This document shows positions 14,635-22,619 of a stretch of DNA of 33,199 bases, one piece after another. Position 1 is the stretch's first letter; each line of letters begins with the position of its first letter. Source of the stretch: Bacillota bacterium (GTDB lineage: Bacteria; Bacillota; Clostridia; Lachnospirales; Lachnospiraceae); NCBI GenBank assembly GCA_023409835.1, contig JAEYQV010000124.1:1-33199 (forward strand), given 5' to 3'. A program made the translations under genes and the position numbers. Below the pieces are notes generated by a model. That model searched no databases and was not told where the DNA came from. It saw nothing but the letters and a program-made list of their open reading frames with translations.

Positions 14635-15349
14635 GCTATCTTATGACCTTCACATCCACTCCTGCCTGTCTCCCTGCGGGAATGAGGATATGACACCTGC
14701 TAACATCGTTAATATGGCAAAGCTGCTGGAGTTGGATGTCATTGCGGTGACGGATCATAACTCCTGCAGGAATTGTCCTGCGGTATTAAATCTTGCAGCC
14801 CGGAATGATATTGTAGCAATACCCGGAATGGAGCTCTGTACGCTGGAGGAGGTCCATGTGCTCTGTTTGTTTGAAAATCTTCAGGATGCCATGGGCTTTG
14901 ATGATTATGTATATTCAAAACTGGTCAGAATACCAAATAACGAGAAGATATTCGGTAAACAGGAGATCTATGACGAAGAAGATCATCTGACCGGAACCGA
15001 GCCGTATCTGCTCATTAATGCTACAGACATCTCCTTTGACAGTCTGGGGGAGCTGATGGGCCAATACCATGGAATCTATATTCCTGCCCATATTGATAAG
15101 AGCTCGAACAGTCTGATATCAAACCTTGGCTTTATCCCTCCCGATTCCTCATTTGCCTGCGCTGAGTTGAAAGACATCAGTAGGTTGACGCAATTACGGG
15201 AGAGTCATTCATACCTGTCAGGTTGTAATATCATAACGGATTCAGATGCCCATTCCCTGGAATGCATCCATGAGCCGGTGAATTTCCTGCATGCAGACAG
15301 CAAGGACAGACAAGCCATTCTAAGGGCATTAACCAAAACACCGCTCTAA
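14627..15349 (+). CDS. PHP-domain phosphoesterase
   Basis: This protein of about 240 residues is a PHP metal-dependent phosphoesterase. The motifs are DLHIHS near the start, VTDHNS, GMELCTLEEVHVLCLF, IYIPAHIDKSSNS and ITDSDAHS, which supply the usual His/Asp metal ligands. The start at 14627 lies just before DLHIHS and overlaps the DRTGG stop (ATGCTTAA), which explains the weak ribosome site. Known relatives act on nucleoside 3',5'-bisphosphate or histidinol phosphate; the substrate here is unknown. It ends the signalling module, and asnS has its own promoter downstream. Confidence 0.88.
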   Translation: MLKLSYDLHIHSCLSPCGNEDMTPANIVNMAKLLELDVIAVTDHNSCRNCPAVLNLAARNDIVAIPGMELCTLEEVHVLCLFENLQDAMGFDDYVYSKLVRIPNNEKIFGKQEIYDEEDHLTGTEPYLLINATDISFDSLGELMGQYHGIYIPAHIDKSSNSLISNLGFIPPDSSFACAELKDISRLTQLRESHSYLSGCNIITDSDAHSLECIHEPVNFLHADSKDRQAILRALTKTPL

Positions 15350-15403
15350 TAAGCAACACCTGTATAGAGATAAGTAAATGAAAAACCAAATAAAAGAGGA
15401 CTA

Positions 15404-15431
15404 TTGTAAACAAAAAATATTATGCTATAAT
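15404..15431 (+). promoter_or_regulatory. asnS promoter
   Basis: TTGTAA (15404-15409), 16 bases, then TATAAT (15426-15431). The predicted transcription start near 15438 falls immediately before the first structured repeat, giving a leader of about 330 nt. Confidence 0.6.
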
Positions 15432-15442
15432 GTACACGATAA

Positions 15443-15693
15443 GCAGATTAGTCTCTATAAGTTAGGGGATTTTCCATGCTTGCATGAGAAAATCCAATGA
15501 CTTATAGAGATAAGTGCAACGTGAACGAACGGACGAAGTCCGTGAGTTCCTAATCTGCGTCAAAGATTAGTCTTATAAGTTAGGGGATTTTCCATGCTTG
15601 CATGAGAAAATCCAATGACTTATAGAGATAAGTGCAACAGTGAACAGCGTATCCTCCGGATTCGCCACGGACGAAGTCCGTGAGTTTCTAATT
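15443..15693 (+). repeat. Tandem structured repeats in the asnS leader
   Basis: Two related elements fill the leader. A 65-bp segment is identical at 15456-15520 and 15574-15638 (period 118), and a 20-bp segment beginning ACGGACGAAG is identical at 15529-15548 and 15667-15686. Each forms the same fold: a closing helix (GCAGATTAG 15443-15451 with CTAATCTGC 15550-15558; in copy 2 GATTAG 15565-15570 with CTAATT 15688-15693, one G-U), a long hairpin (CTCTATAAGT with ACTTATAGAG, then GGATTTTC with GAAAATCC, then CATGC with GCATG) and a short ACGGAC-GAA-GTCCGT hairpin. Copy 2 carries an extra ~20-base insertion before the short hairpin. A 13-mer TGAACAGCGTATC is also duplicated. No T-box sequence TGGNACC is present, so this is not a standard tRNA-sensing leader. 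Confidence 0.7.
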
Positions 15694-15771
15694 GAACAGC
15701 GTATCTGCTGCGACAAAGATAGATCAGTAGCAAATATAAAATAAATTTATATAAACAAAGGAGTTTATGAT

Positions 15772-17163
15772 ATGGAATTAGTTGAGATCAGAGAGCTGTA
15801 CCGTAATAAGGAACAGTATATCGGAAAGAATATTACAGTGGGCGGATGGGTTCGTAGTGTCAGAGATTCCAAGACCTTCGGATTTGTCGTACTGAATGAC
15901 GGAACCTATTTTGAAACCCTTCAGATTGTTTATCACGATACAATGGATAACTTTGCAGCAGTCTCAAAACTGAATGTAGGCTCCGCCGTTATCGTGAAAG
16001 GTGAACTGGTGGCTACACCGGAAGCAAAGCAGCCCTTTGAAATACAGGCAACGGAAATAACCATTGAGGGTGCCTCCACCGCTGATTACCCGCTTCAGAA
16101 GAAAAGACATTCCTTAGAATACTTAAGAAGCATTACTCATTTAAGACCCAGAACTAACACCTTCCAAGCTGTATTCCGTGTCCGCTCCTTAATTGCTTAT
16201 GCAATCCATAAATATTTCCAGGAAAGAGATTTCGTCTATGTTCACACTCCTATTATAACGGGAAGTGACGCAGAAGGAGCCGGTGAAATGTTCCGTGTAA
16301 CTACGTTGGATCTGGATAACCTTCCAAGAACAGAGGAAGGTCAGGTTGATAATTCACAGGATTTCTTTGGCAAGGCAACGAATTTAACCGTAAGCGGACA
16401 GCTAAACGGTGAAACCTATGCGATGGCATTTAAGAATATCTATACCTTCGGCCCTACCTTCCGTGCTGAGAACTCCAACACAACACGGCATGCAGCAGAA
16501 TTCTGGATGATCGAGCCGGAGATCGCATTTGCTGATCTGAAGGATGATATGGCACTGGCAGAGGGGATGTTGAAGTATATTATCCGCTATGTCCTGGAGC
16601 ACGCACCGGAGGAAATGCAGTTCTTCAACCAATTCGTAGATCAGGGGTTGCTGGAACGCCTGAACAATGTAGTAAATTCTGATTTCGGCCATGTTACTTA
16701 CACGGAAGCGGTTGAACTATTACAGAAGAACAATGATAAATTTGATTATAAAGTATTCTGGGGTTGTGATCTTCAGACCGAGCATGAGCGTTATCTGACC
16801 GAACAGGTATTTAAGAGACCTGTTTTCGTTACGGATTATCCGAAGGAAATCAAAGCCTTCTATATGAAGCTGAATGAGGATCATAAGACAGTAGCTGCGA
16901 TGGATCTGCTGGTACCCGGTATCGGTGAGATCATCGGAGGTAGCCAGAGAGAAGATGATTATGATAAGCTTACGAAGAGAATGGAGGAGCTCGGTCTTAA
17001 GAAAGAGGACTATGAATTCTACCTTGACTTAAGAAAGTACGGTTCCGCAAGGCATGCAGGCTTCGGACTTGGCTTTGAGCGCTGTGTAATGTACTTGACC
17101 GGCATGGGCAATATCCGCGATGTTGTTCCCTTCCCGAGAACAGTGAATAACTGCGAGCTGTAA
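15772..17163 (+). CDS. asnS: Asparaginyl-tRNA synthetase
   Basis: This 463-residue class II synthetase charges tRNA-Asn. An OB-fold anticodon-binding domain opens the protein (ITVGGWVRSVRDSKTFGFV). The catalytic core shows the flipping-loop/active region ITGSDAEGAGEMF, motif 2 FRAENSNTTRHAAEFW and motif 3 GFGLGFERCVMYLTG. The Asn-type HxAEFWMIEPE context and length fit AsnRS rather than AspRS. AAAGGAG lies 8 bases before ATG. It is monocistronic between its own promoter and a terminator hairpin. Confidence 0.96.
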   Translation: MELVEIRELYRNKEQYIGKNITVGGWVRSVRDSKTFGFVVLNDGTYFETLQIVYHDTMDNFAAVSKLNVGSAVIVKGELVATPEAKQPFEIQATEITIEGASTADYPLQKKRHSLEYLRSITHLRPRTNTFQAVFRVRSLIAYAIHKYFQERDFVYVHTPIITGSDAEGAGEMFRVTTLDLDNLPRTEEGQVDNSQDFFGKATNLTVSGQLNGETYAMAFKNIYTFGPTFRAENSNTTRHAAEFWMIEPEIAFADLKDDMALAEGMLKYIIRYVLEHAPEEMQFFNQFVDQGLLERLNNVVNSDFGHVTYTEAVELLQKNNDKFDYKVFWGCDLQTEHERYLTEQVFKRPVFVTDYPKEIKAFYMKLNEDHKTVAAMDLLVPGIGEIIGGSQREDDYDKLTKRMEELGLKKEDYEFYLDLRKYGSARHAGFGLGFERCVMYLTGMGNIRDVVPFPRTVNNCEL

Positions 17164-17257
17164 GATAAATAAGATAGGCTATGGCGTAGCATTATGGAGC
17201 CTATATGAAATGACCTTCTTAAATAGCCTATGTCAGAGCATTTTACCCGCATAAAAT

Positions 17258-17329
17258 AGGGGATGCTGTAAGGAATAACATCAGATATCAGCCTGATGAT
17301 ATTGCCTTCAGCATCCCCTTTATGTACAT
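17258..17329. terminator. Shared terminator of asnS and the zinc-ribbon gene
   Basis: An 11-bp perfect stem AGGGGATGCTG/CAGCATCCCCT (17258-17268 with 17319-17329) encloses further helices AAGG/CCTT and CATCAG/CTGATG. It lies between two converging genes. The plus side is followed by TTATG, the minus side by ATTTTATG, so neither U-run is strong. Confidence 0.7.
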
Positions 17330-17348
17330 TCATTATCTTTGTGGTATA

Positions 17349-18053
17349 CTATTCCACCTTAGAGCCGCAGCCCGGGCAGAAGCTGGTACCTTCGGCAAGA
17401 TCAACACCACAGGTAGCACATTGTTTCGCTTGAGGAATCGGAACACCGCATTTCGGGCAGAATTTTGTCCCCTTTGCAATCGTTGCGTTACAGGAGGGGC
17501 AAACAGTAGTTTTCTCTGTCTTTGGTATAGATAAACCGGCTGCCATTTCGGAAGCGGAGCTGGTAAACTGACCTGCCATATCAGAGAATACACCTTTCAC
17601 ACCTTTGCTTGTAAAGGCTTGCTTGTTTATCTTAAAGTCAAATACGAAGGTAACTGCAATTAATCCAAGATAAGATAAAAGTGATAACCAGAAACCAATC
17701 CCATGGTCAATATCAACACCCATATCTAAATAGTCAGAATCAAAGGAACCGGTGGCCTGGGAGGTGATAGCAAAGGTAAGAATTATTGCAATTACCGGAA
17801 CAACTAAATAGAGCAGCTTCTTGAAGTTCTTAACTACAGGTATAAAGGGTATTGCGATCAGAAAAAGAGCGATTAGGATTAAGAGAAACATCAGCCCGGA
17901 ATCAGATAACAGTCGAAAAGCTGAAGCACTTCTGGATTCGGAGAATCCCAAAAAATTCACTTTTACACTGACCCAGGGAAAAAAGAAGAATATTATGTTT
18001 AATGCACTGATGATAATCCTGGGTTCTTTTTTAATCTTGTCTAAATACTCCAT
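17349..18053 (-). CDS. Membrane protein with C-terminal double zinc ribbon
   Basis: This 234-residue protein has about four transmembrane segments in residues ~10-150 (IIISALNIIFFFFPWVSV, LMFLLILIALFLIAIPFI, LLYLVVPVIAIILTFAI, FWLSLLSYLGLIAVTFVF). The cytoplasmic C-terminus holds two zinc ribbons: CPSC with CPKC, and CATC with CPGC. Such proteins are common in clostridia with no defined role. GGGAGG precedes the ATG. It is a single-gene unit with a terminator shared with asnS. Confidence 0.85.
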   Translation of the reverse strand: MEYLDKIKKEPRIIISALNIIFFFFPWVSVKVNFLGFSESRSASAFRLLSDSGLMFLLILIALFLIAIPFIPVVKNFKKLLYLVVPVIAIILTFAITSQATGSFDSDYLDMGVDIDHGIGFWLSLLSYLGLIAVTFVFDFKINKQAFTSKGVKGVFSDMAGQFTSSASEMAAGLSIPKTEKTTVCPSCNATIAKGTKFCPKCGVPIPQAKQCATCGVDLAEGTSFCPGCGSKVE

Positions 18054-18150
18054 ATAAACCTCCCACGATACTATTTTTTACTACAGCTTCATTATAGCAG
18101 AATATGGAATATTTTCAATAACCGAAAGCTTGTCTGGTGAAATAATCCAA

Positions 18151-18330
18151 TCATAACCTGACGCCTAATTCTTCTTCTTGTCCCAGATAGACCTTACCCT
18201 CGAAATACAGGCGGATATTATATGGCCAAAATTCCAGCAAGCGTAAGTAGTCCTTCAACTGAAACTGTGGATCAAAGTAATTAAGGATGGAGTTCAAGGC
18301 AGTTCCATGGGTTGCTATCCGAAGCTTTTG
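18151..18330 (-). pseudogene. C-terminal remnant of a histidine phosphatase family gene
   Basis: A minus-strand open stretch ending in TGA at 18151-18153 encodes RIATHGTALNSILNYFDP and, further on, WPYNIRLYFEGKVYLGQ. The THGTALxxILN block is the second catalytic His region of histidine phosphatase (phosphoglycerate mutase-like) proteins, and the rest matches their C-terminal tail. The first half of the gene, with the RHG motif, is missing. Its upstream end runs into the 3' end of the P-loop kinase gene in another frame, so the kinase gene or a deletion has removed the rest. No start codon with a ribosome site is present. Confidence 0.6.
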
Positions 18331-18839
18331 TCGCAGACAGAAACCAAATTCAGTATCTGATCTACAGTCTCCTTCACCGATAAATGCGTAACATTAATAC
18401 GGGTATAATCATAATTATCATATAGTTCACGAGTGTTCTCAATCGCACGTTGTATTCTTGCAGCATCCCGTTTATCTGTCACCATGCGGTTAATATTCTC
18501 GGCGATACCGCATTCTAAAATTATCGGAACGAACTTAAATTCAACCGGCAGAGAGGATAATTGATTCATAATATCATCAAAGGTTTCCTTGCGATGACCA
18601 TGGAATCCGTAATTCCATATGATATTTTGAAAGGTATGGCTTTTAATGTAATTCGACAATAAGAACAACATTGCAGATTTACTGAGCTTCTTCGTTTCCT
18701 CGGTATGGACAAATGGATTATAAGCACTGCACCATTCGGGGTCAACATATGCGGAATTATCCAGTCTGTGTAATAATTCGCGACACGCGGTTGTTTTACC
18801 GACTCCGTTAGGGCCGCAGATAAAGATCAATTTCTTCAT
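18315..18839 (-). CDS. P-loop nucleotide kinase-like protein
   Basis: This 174-residue protein opens with a Walker A motif, FICGPNGVGKTT, as in adenylate kinase-like or zeta-toxin-like small-molecule kinases. A basic segment TDKRDAARIQRAIENTRELY resembles the lid of such kinases. The substrate is not evident. The ATG at 18839 is preferred over a GTG at 18857 because GAAGGAG lies 9 bases before it. Its 3' end overlaps the histidine phosphatase remnant. It is followed upstream by the DUF1801 gene, 44 bases away. Confidence 0.75.
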   Translation of the reverse strand: MKKLIFICGPNGVGKTTACRELLHRLDNSAYVDPEWCSAYNPFVHTEETKKLSKSAMLFLLSNYIKSHTFQNIIWNYGFHGHRKETFDDIMNQLSSLPVEFKFVPIILECGIAENINRMVTDKRDAARIQRAIENTRELYDNYDYTRINVTHLSVKETVDQILNLVSVCDKSFG

Positions 18840-18883
18840 CGGATGAAACTCCTTCACTAGGCAGTAGATACGAAAGATAGCAG

Positions 18884-19237
18884 CTAATTCCTGCTCTCCA
18901 TATTAAAGCGTACCAGATCGGTGATCAAAACTTTGTCGAGGGGCTTATGAAAAGGTATCTGAATTGCACCTTTTGAGGTCTTATAATCGGTCAGACGGTC
19001 AGCAAATACCGTGATTGCTTCAGGGCCCGGATACAGACCGACATGGCTTTTATGAACCGCAAAATGTATAATATTGCCGTTGATATAAAAGGTAGGCATC
19101 TGCCAGCTGATCTTCTCCTTAAGATCAGGAGAAACCGAACGGATAAGCTCTGTTAACTCCATAAGCTTTGGTTGGATTTCAGCCGGACAAAGTGCAATGT
19201 ATTCCTCTATGGTCCGTATTTTATTATGCTCACCCAT
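18884..19237 (-). CDS. DUF1801 / YdhG-like protein
   Basis: This 117-residue protein matches the DUF1801 (YdhG, frataxin-like fold) group: TIEEYIALCPAEIQPKLMEL, then ISWQMPTFYINGNIIHFAVHK and HVGLYPGPEA, ending AIQIPFHKPL. Some relatives were described as iron chaperones, but the general role is unsettled. ATG 19237 follows AAAGGA at good spacing, so the longer form from 19258 is rejected. It begins 20 bases after the stop of the AlkD-like gene, likely in one transcript. Confidence 0.85.
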   Translation of the reverse strand: MGEHNKIRTIEEYIALCPAEIQPKLMELTELIRSVSPDLKEKISWQMPTFYINGNIIHFAVHKSHVGLYPGPEAITVFADRLTDYKTSKGAIQIPFHKPLDKVLITDLVRFNMESRN

Positions 19238-19257
19238 TGTGATATCCTTTCTTATCA

Positions 19258-19935
19258 TTATAATTGATCCATCAGCTCGGCTCTTCTGGTCCGATCCATC
19301 TTCTCCAAGGCATAGCGGTAGGCTACTCTTGGCATTCGGGGTTTATTGTGAAGTAGATATTGATAAACTGCAGCAGGCTCCTTCTGGGAAAGGACCTTAA
19401 GCATCCAACCGTAACCCTTAAGTACCAGATCATGCTCATCCTGCATAAGAAGATCGGAAATGTGCATCGGGTTAAGCCTCTCATAGCTTCCTTTGCGGAT
19501 GGAGGGAATTAATATGACAGCAGCAGCTCTTCTCATCCAGAATTCCTCCCTTAAGCTCCAGGGGTTGATCCGTTGAATGAGGTCGGGATACTGATATAAT
19601 AACTCACCGAAGGCATGGGTGCAGAAATCATCACAATCACCCCAACCGCGGACGTACTTCATCAGCCAGGCTTCAAACCGGTCAAAGTCGGACGATTTAT
19701 AGAATTTTCTCATGCGATAGGCCCAGTCATACGCAATCACACCCAGCTCCCAACGATGTTGCTCTAATAATTCCTCGCAGAGATAGAAGACATTTGAGGT
19801 AGACTTGTCTTTGAGGGAAAGAAAAAGCTCGGAAGATATCTTTCGGATATCACCGGTTTTGTAATGGGAATTAGTCAATAAGGAGCTTGAGAGTTTATCT
19901 ATTCTATTCGTTGTTGTTATTACGATATCATTCAT
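19258..19935 (-). CDS. AlkD-like DNA alkylation repair protein
   Basis: This 225-residue protein has the all-helical HEAT-like repeat build of the DNA alkylation repair (AlkC/AlkD) superfamily. Recognisable points are SDFDRFEAWLMKYVRGWGDCDDFCTH, where the W-x-x-CD segment holds the catalytic-region Asp, then EEFWMRRAAAVILIP and LVLKGYGWMLKVLSQKEP. AlkD excises bulky cationic alkyl-purines without base flipping. Whether this divergent member is active is not known. AAAAGGAGAG lies before the ATG. Confidence 0.82.
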   Translation of the reverse strand: MNDIVITTTNRIDKLSSSLLTNSHYKTGDIRKISSELFLSLKDKSTSNVFYLCEELLEQHRWELGVIAYDWAYRMRKFYKSSDFDRFEAWLMKYVRGWGDCDDFCTHAFGELLYQYPDLIQRINPWSLREEFWMRRAAAVILIPSIRKGSYERLNPMHISDLLMQDEHDLVLKGYGWMLKVLSQKEPAAVYQYLLHNKPRMPRVAYRYALEKMDRTRRAELMDQL

Positions 19936-20030
19936 TTTTCTCTCCTTTTCGGGCGGAGCCTTACAATCGTTATGATAGGCTACTAAGAGCTTAAGAACCT
20001 ACGAATAACCGGGATACCTGCCAAGTCTGA

Positions 20031-20960
20031 TTACGGCAGATAGTTTTTATACCGGTCAGCTTCATAGGTATCAAAAAGTAGGGATAGGTTTCTTGGGATG
20101 GCAGAAAGCCACTGAGTTAGTCCAAGTAAGTTGGATTTATCCTTAAGCTCTGTATGAAAGCTGTCGTAGGGACTGCCGGACAATAAGGCCTCGGTCTCCT
20201 CTTCGCTGAAGGTTACAATGGGAATGCTGTCAGGATAAGCTCGGTTCATGGGACAGTGGACCTGGCATTGGAGACAGTCGTATAAGGTATGATGGACATT
20301 TAGTGGTAGCCATTCAGGGAAAGCACCGGGCATCTCGTTCATAGCGGACAGACATTTCTCGTTATCAATTAAAAAGCGATCCTCCCGAATGGCTCCTGTT
20401 GGGCAGTGATGATAGCATATCCGGCAGGAACTGCAGAGGTCTGCTGATTGAAGGTCAAACCAGTTTGAATCGCTGCAGGGCAGGTCGGTAAAGTAAGCGG
20501 CAAAGGAAAGATTACTGCCCATCCCCTCTACATAACAGATATTATTCCTGCCATAAACGGCGAGACCGCTTCTTACGGCCAGTCGCTTAAGGGGAAGATG
20601 ATCGGCCTTGATCAGCCGATAGCTCTTCTGTTCCAATAAGTGTCGAAGATAAGCCTCGGTATGGTCAAAGTCCGGCATAATAAGGCTAAGAAAATGATAA
20701 GTGACACCCTGCTTTATAAAGTCAACCCTGGCATAGGGCGGGTGGGGAAGAGCAACCAATAATATGGAGCGTATGGTAAAGTCGGCATCAGGAAGCTGAA
20801 ATCGGTATAAATCACTTGTAATCCACTGCTGGAAACCATTCAGCTCCTCATGTTCTCTAAAATACCGAATTTCCTCCTTAAGCTCCTGAAGCCGTTCCAC
20901 AGGTATGAGCTGTAGGCTGTCCCCATGCTCTGCAGCCGCAGCTTTTATTAATTCAAACAT
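20031..20960 (-). CDS. QueG-like double 4Fe-4S reductase family protein
   Basis: This 309-residue protein shows the C-terminal ferredoxin motifs of the epoxyqueuosine reductase superfamily: CSSCRICYHHCPTGAI (C176/179/182/186) and CLQCQVHCPMNR (C229/232/236), with C203 as the likely remaining ligand. The N-terminal half resembles the QueG fold (RSILLVALPHPPYARVD; AVRSGLAVYGRNNICY). It is shorter than true QueG and lacks its HEAT tail, so it may be a paralogue with another substrate. AAGGGGGA lies before ATG. A possible TATAAT (21041-21046, minus) is upstream. Confidence 0.8.
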   Translation of the reverse strand: MFELIKAAAAEHGDSLQLIPVERLQELKEEIRYFREHEELNGFQQWITSDLYRFQLPDADFTIRSILLVALPHPPYARVDFIKQGVTYHFLSLIMPDFDHTEAYLRHLLEQKSYRLIKADHLPLKRLAVRSGLAVYGRNNICYVEGMGSNLSFAAYFTDLPCSDSNWFDLQSADLCSSCRICYHHCPTGAIREDRFLIDNEKCLSAMNEMPGAFPEWLPLNVHHTLYDCLQCQVHCPMNRAYPDSIPIVTFSEEETEALLSGSPYDSFHTELKDKSNLLGLTQWLSAIPRNLSLLFDTYEADRYKNYLP

Positions 20961-21119
20961 ATTAATCCCCCTTGATATGTTGTTGGATTCGCTACTGACA
21001 ATTAAATGGATATGGTATCCGGAGAATGACAGAAGTTACCATTATATTACCACAGGAGAACATACGTTTCAATCGAACAAAAGATTAAATTATATAATTA
21101 TTAGTACCATGAATACTGA

Positions 21120-21512
21120 TTAATTCCACCGATCCGGAAGCAGCTCATCAATTGTAGTAATCCTGCCTTCGTCAAGGAGAACCTCGCATTTGTAATTCTC
21201 ATCATTAATCTGACAGATAAACTCCCGACATCTTCCGCAAGGGGGGACTGCCTTCCCCGTTCTGCCCATAACGGCTACCAGCTTTATTATTCGTGTCTCA
21301 CCGGCAGTTACCATAGCAGCAATGGCCGCATGCTCCGCACAGAAGCCCATGGAACAGGGAGTATCGATACAGACACCGGTATATACATTACCCTTGTCGG
21401 TTAAGATAGCGGCGGCTACGGAGCCTGCCCAGGAATTGCGGGATATCTGCCGATCATTCACAGTAGCGGCAGCAATCTGAAATAAATCCTCAAAACTTTT
21501 CGTATTATTCAT
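21120..21512 (-). CDS. cdd: Cytidine deaminase family protein
   Basis: This 130-residue protein has the zinc hydrolytic site of cytidine deaminases: CAEHAAIAAM (Cys ligand and catalytic Glu) and PPCGRCREFI (two Cys ligands). It converts cytidine to uridine in pyrimidine salvage. The residue after CAE is His where many have Arg, and a blasticidin-deaminase-like relative cannot be excluded. GTGGAGG lies before ATG. It is a stand-alone gene 63 bases upstream of the HD-pyrophosphatase gene. Confidence 0.85.
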   Translation of the reverse strand: MNNTKSFEDLFQIAAATVNDRQISRNSWAGSVAAAILTDKGNVYTGVCIDTPCSMGFCAEHAAIAAMVTAGETRIIKLVAVMGRTGKAVPPCGRCREFICQINDENYKCEVLLDEGRITTIDELLPDRWN

Positions 21513-21575
21513 AAAAATCCTCCACTTATTAATTGGCTTAAACAGTATGAACTTTGGAATTTTAATATTTATACA

Positions 21576-22619
21576 TTAACGGTATAACTCGATATCAAAA
21601 AACTTCTCCTGGAACTGAACCTGCTGAAGAATCTCTTCATCGGTAAAATCCATCCCTTCCGGAGCCACTACCCACTTGTCCTCATTATCATTCATACGGT
21701 GGATAACTGCTATCACAATTCCTTCAAAGGTGGATACCGGCTGCCTCACTCCCAACAGATAGATATCCTGCTCGTCACCATCCGCTGCCATTACCCCGTC
21801 CACATATCCATAATTAATCGGGTACACCATTCCTTGAAGGTGACGTGGATGGGTACTTCCGATCGGACGGTCTATCGTACCCGTGACTCTTGAGCCAAGA
21901 ATCCCGGAATAGTCTAAGGGTACCTTGTTCTTATGGAAGCAAGGCTCTAGCGCTGCGGAAAGCTGGCTTTTTCCATTTACATAACATTCCCGGACTTCCC
22001 TTAGCATATCCTGATAGAAATGAATCGCCGACTGTCGTCGCTCCTTCGCGAGCTCACTTCCGCGAGCGGTATAGAATTTGTTGTACAGACCTTCCAGCTT
22101 GAATTTATACTCCTGGAAGAAGGAGGGTGAGTGGTCCGCTGTTCCATCCAGTACATTGCCGTCCTGATCGACAGAATACAGAGGGTCCGATACTTGACCT
22201 TTATAGACTAAGGTCCTGGCAATCCCCAGGGTTCCGGTGACGTCAATTTTATCCGCATCAAATAGGATTTTCGCCTCGAGGGTGGACGGCGGATTATCGC
22301 TGCGGAAGCGGTGGGTTAAGATACATTCTCTGATATGGGCGGCCGTTTTCTCCGGATATCCGCGATTGATAAGGTAGTGATAAGCTTTTAGGCTTCCAAC
22401 CTGGGCATGACACAGCGTGGGGTTCTGAAACTGTTCCTCCCTACCGATATCATGCAGGAGGCAGGCGATAATCAGCACCTCCATATCCACCTCTTTCTCC
22501 TGTGAAGCGATATCCAGTGCAGAATATAGAACCCGGTAGACATGTTCTTTATCGTGGGCACTGTCGTTCATACACTCCAGCATGTATTTTTCAATGGTAT
22601 TATATTGCTCTCTGTTCAT
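21576..22619 (-). CDS. HD hydrolase fused to family I pyrophosphatase-like domain
   Basis: This 347-residue protein joins two hydrolases. Residues 1-210 are an HD phosphohydrolase with AHDKEHVYRV (from 21), the HD pair H56-D57 in CLLHDIGR, ILTHRF and the closing FDADKID (120-126). Residues ~228-347 resemble soluble inorganic pyrophosphatase: VTGTIDRPIGSTHP (245-258), YPINYGYVDG (266-275), DGDEQDIYLLG (280-290) and WVVAPEG. The DxDxxD arrangement of metal-binding Asp is kept. A nucleotide hydrolase that also removes the pyrophosphate it makes is an appealing idea, but the substrate is unknown. GAGAGGAATTCCTT precedes the ATG. Confidence 0.85.
   Translation of the reverse strand: MNREQYNTIEKYMLECMNDSAHDKEHVYRVLYSALDIASQEKEVDMEVLIIACLLHDIGREEQFQNPTLCHAQVGSLKAYHYLINRGYPEKTAAHIRECILTHRFRSDNPPSTLEAKILFDADKIDVTGTLGIARTLVYKGQVSDPLYSVDQDGNVLDGTADHSPSFFQEYKFKLEGLYNKFYTARGSELAKERRQSAIHFYQDMLREVRECYVNGKSQLSAALEPCFHKNKVPLDYSGILGSRVTGTIDRPIGSTHPRHLQGMVYPINYGYVDGVMAADGDEQDIYLLGVRQPVSTFEGIVIAVIHRMNDNEDKWVVAPEGMDFTDEEILQQVQFQEKFFDIELYR

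Noticed and set aside
15525..15547. Resemblance of GGACGAAGTCCGTGAG in the asnS leader to hammerhead ribozyme stem II
   Set aside because: The order is permuted and the essential CTGATGA core is absent, so no hammerhead can form.
15443..15771. T-box riboswitch upstream of asnS
   Set aside because: Neither the T-box sequence nor a clear terminator/antiterminator pair with a T run is present.
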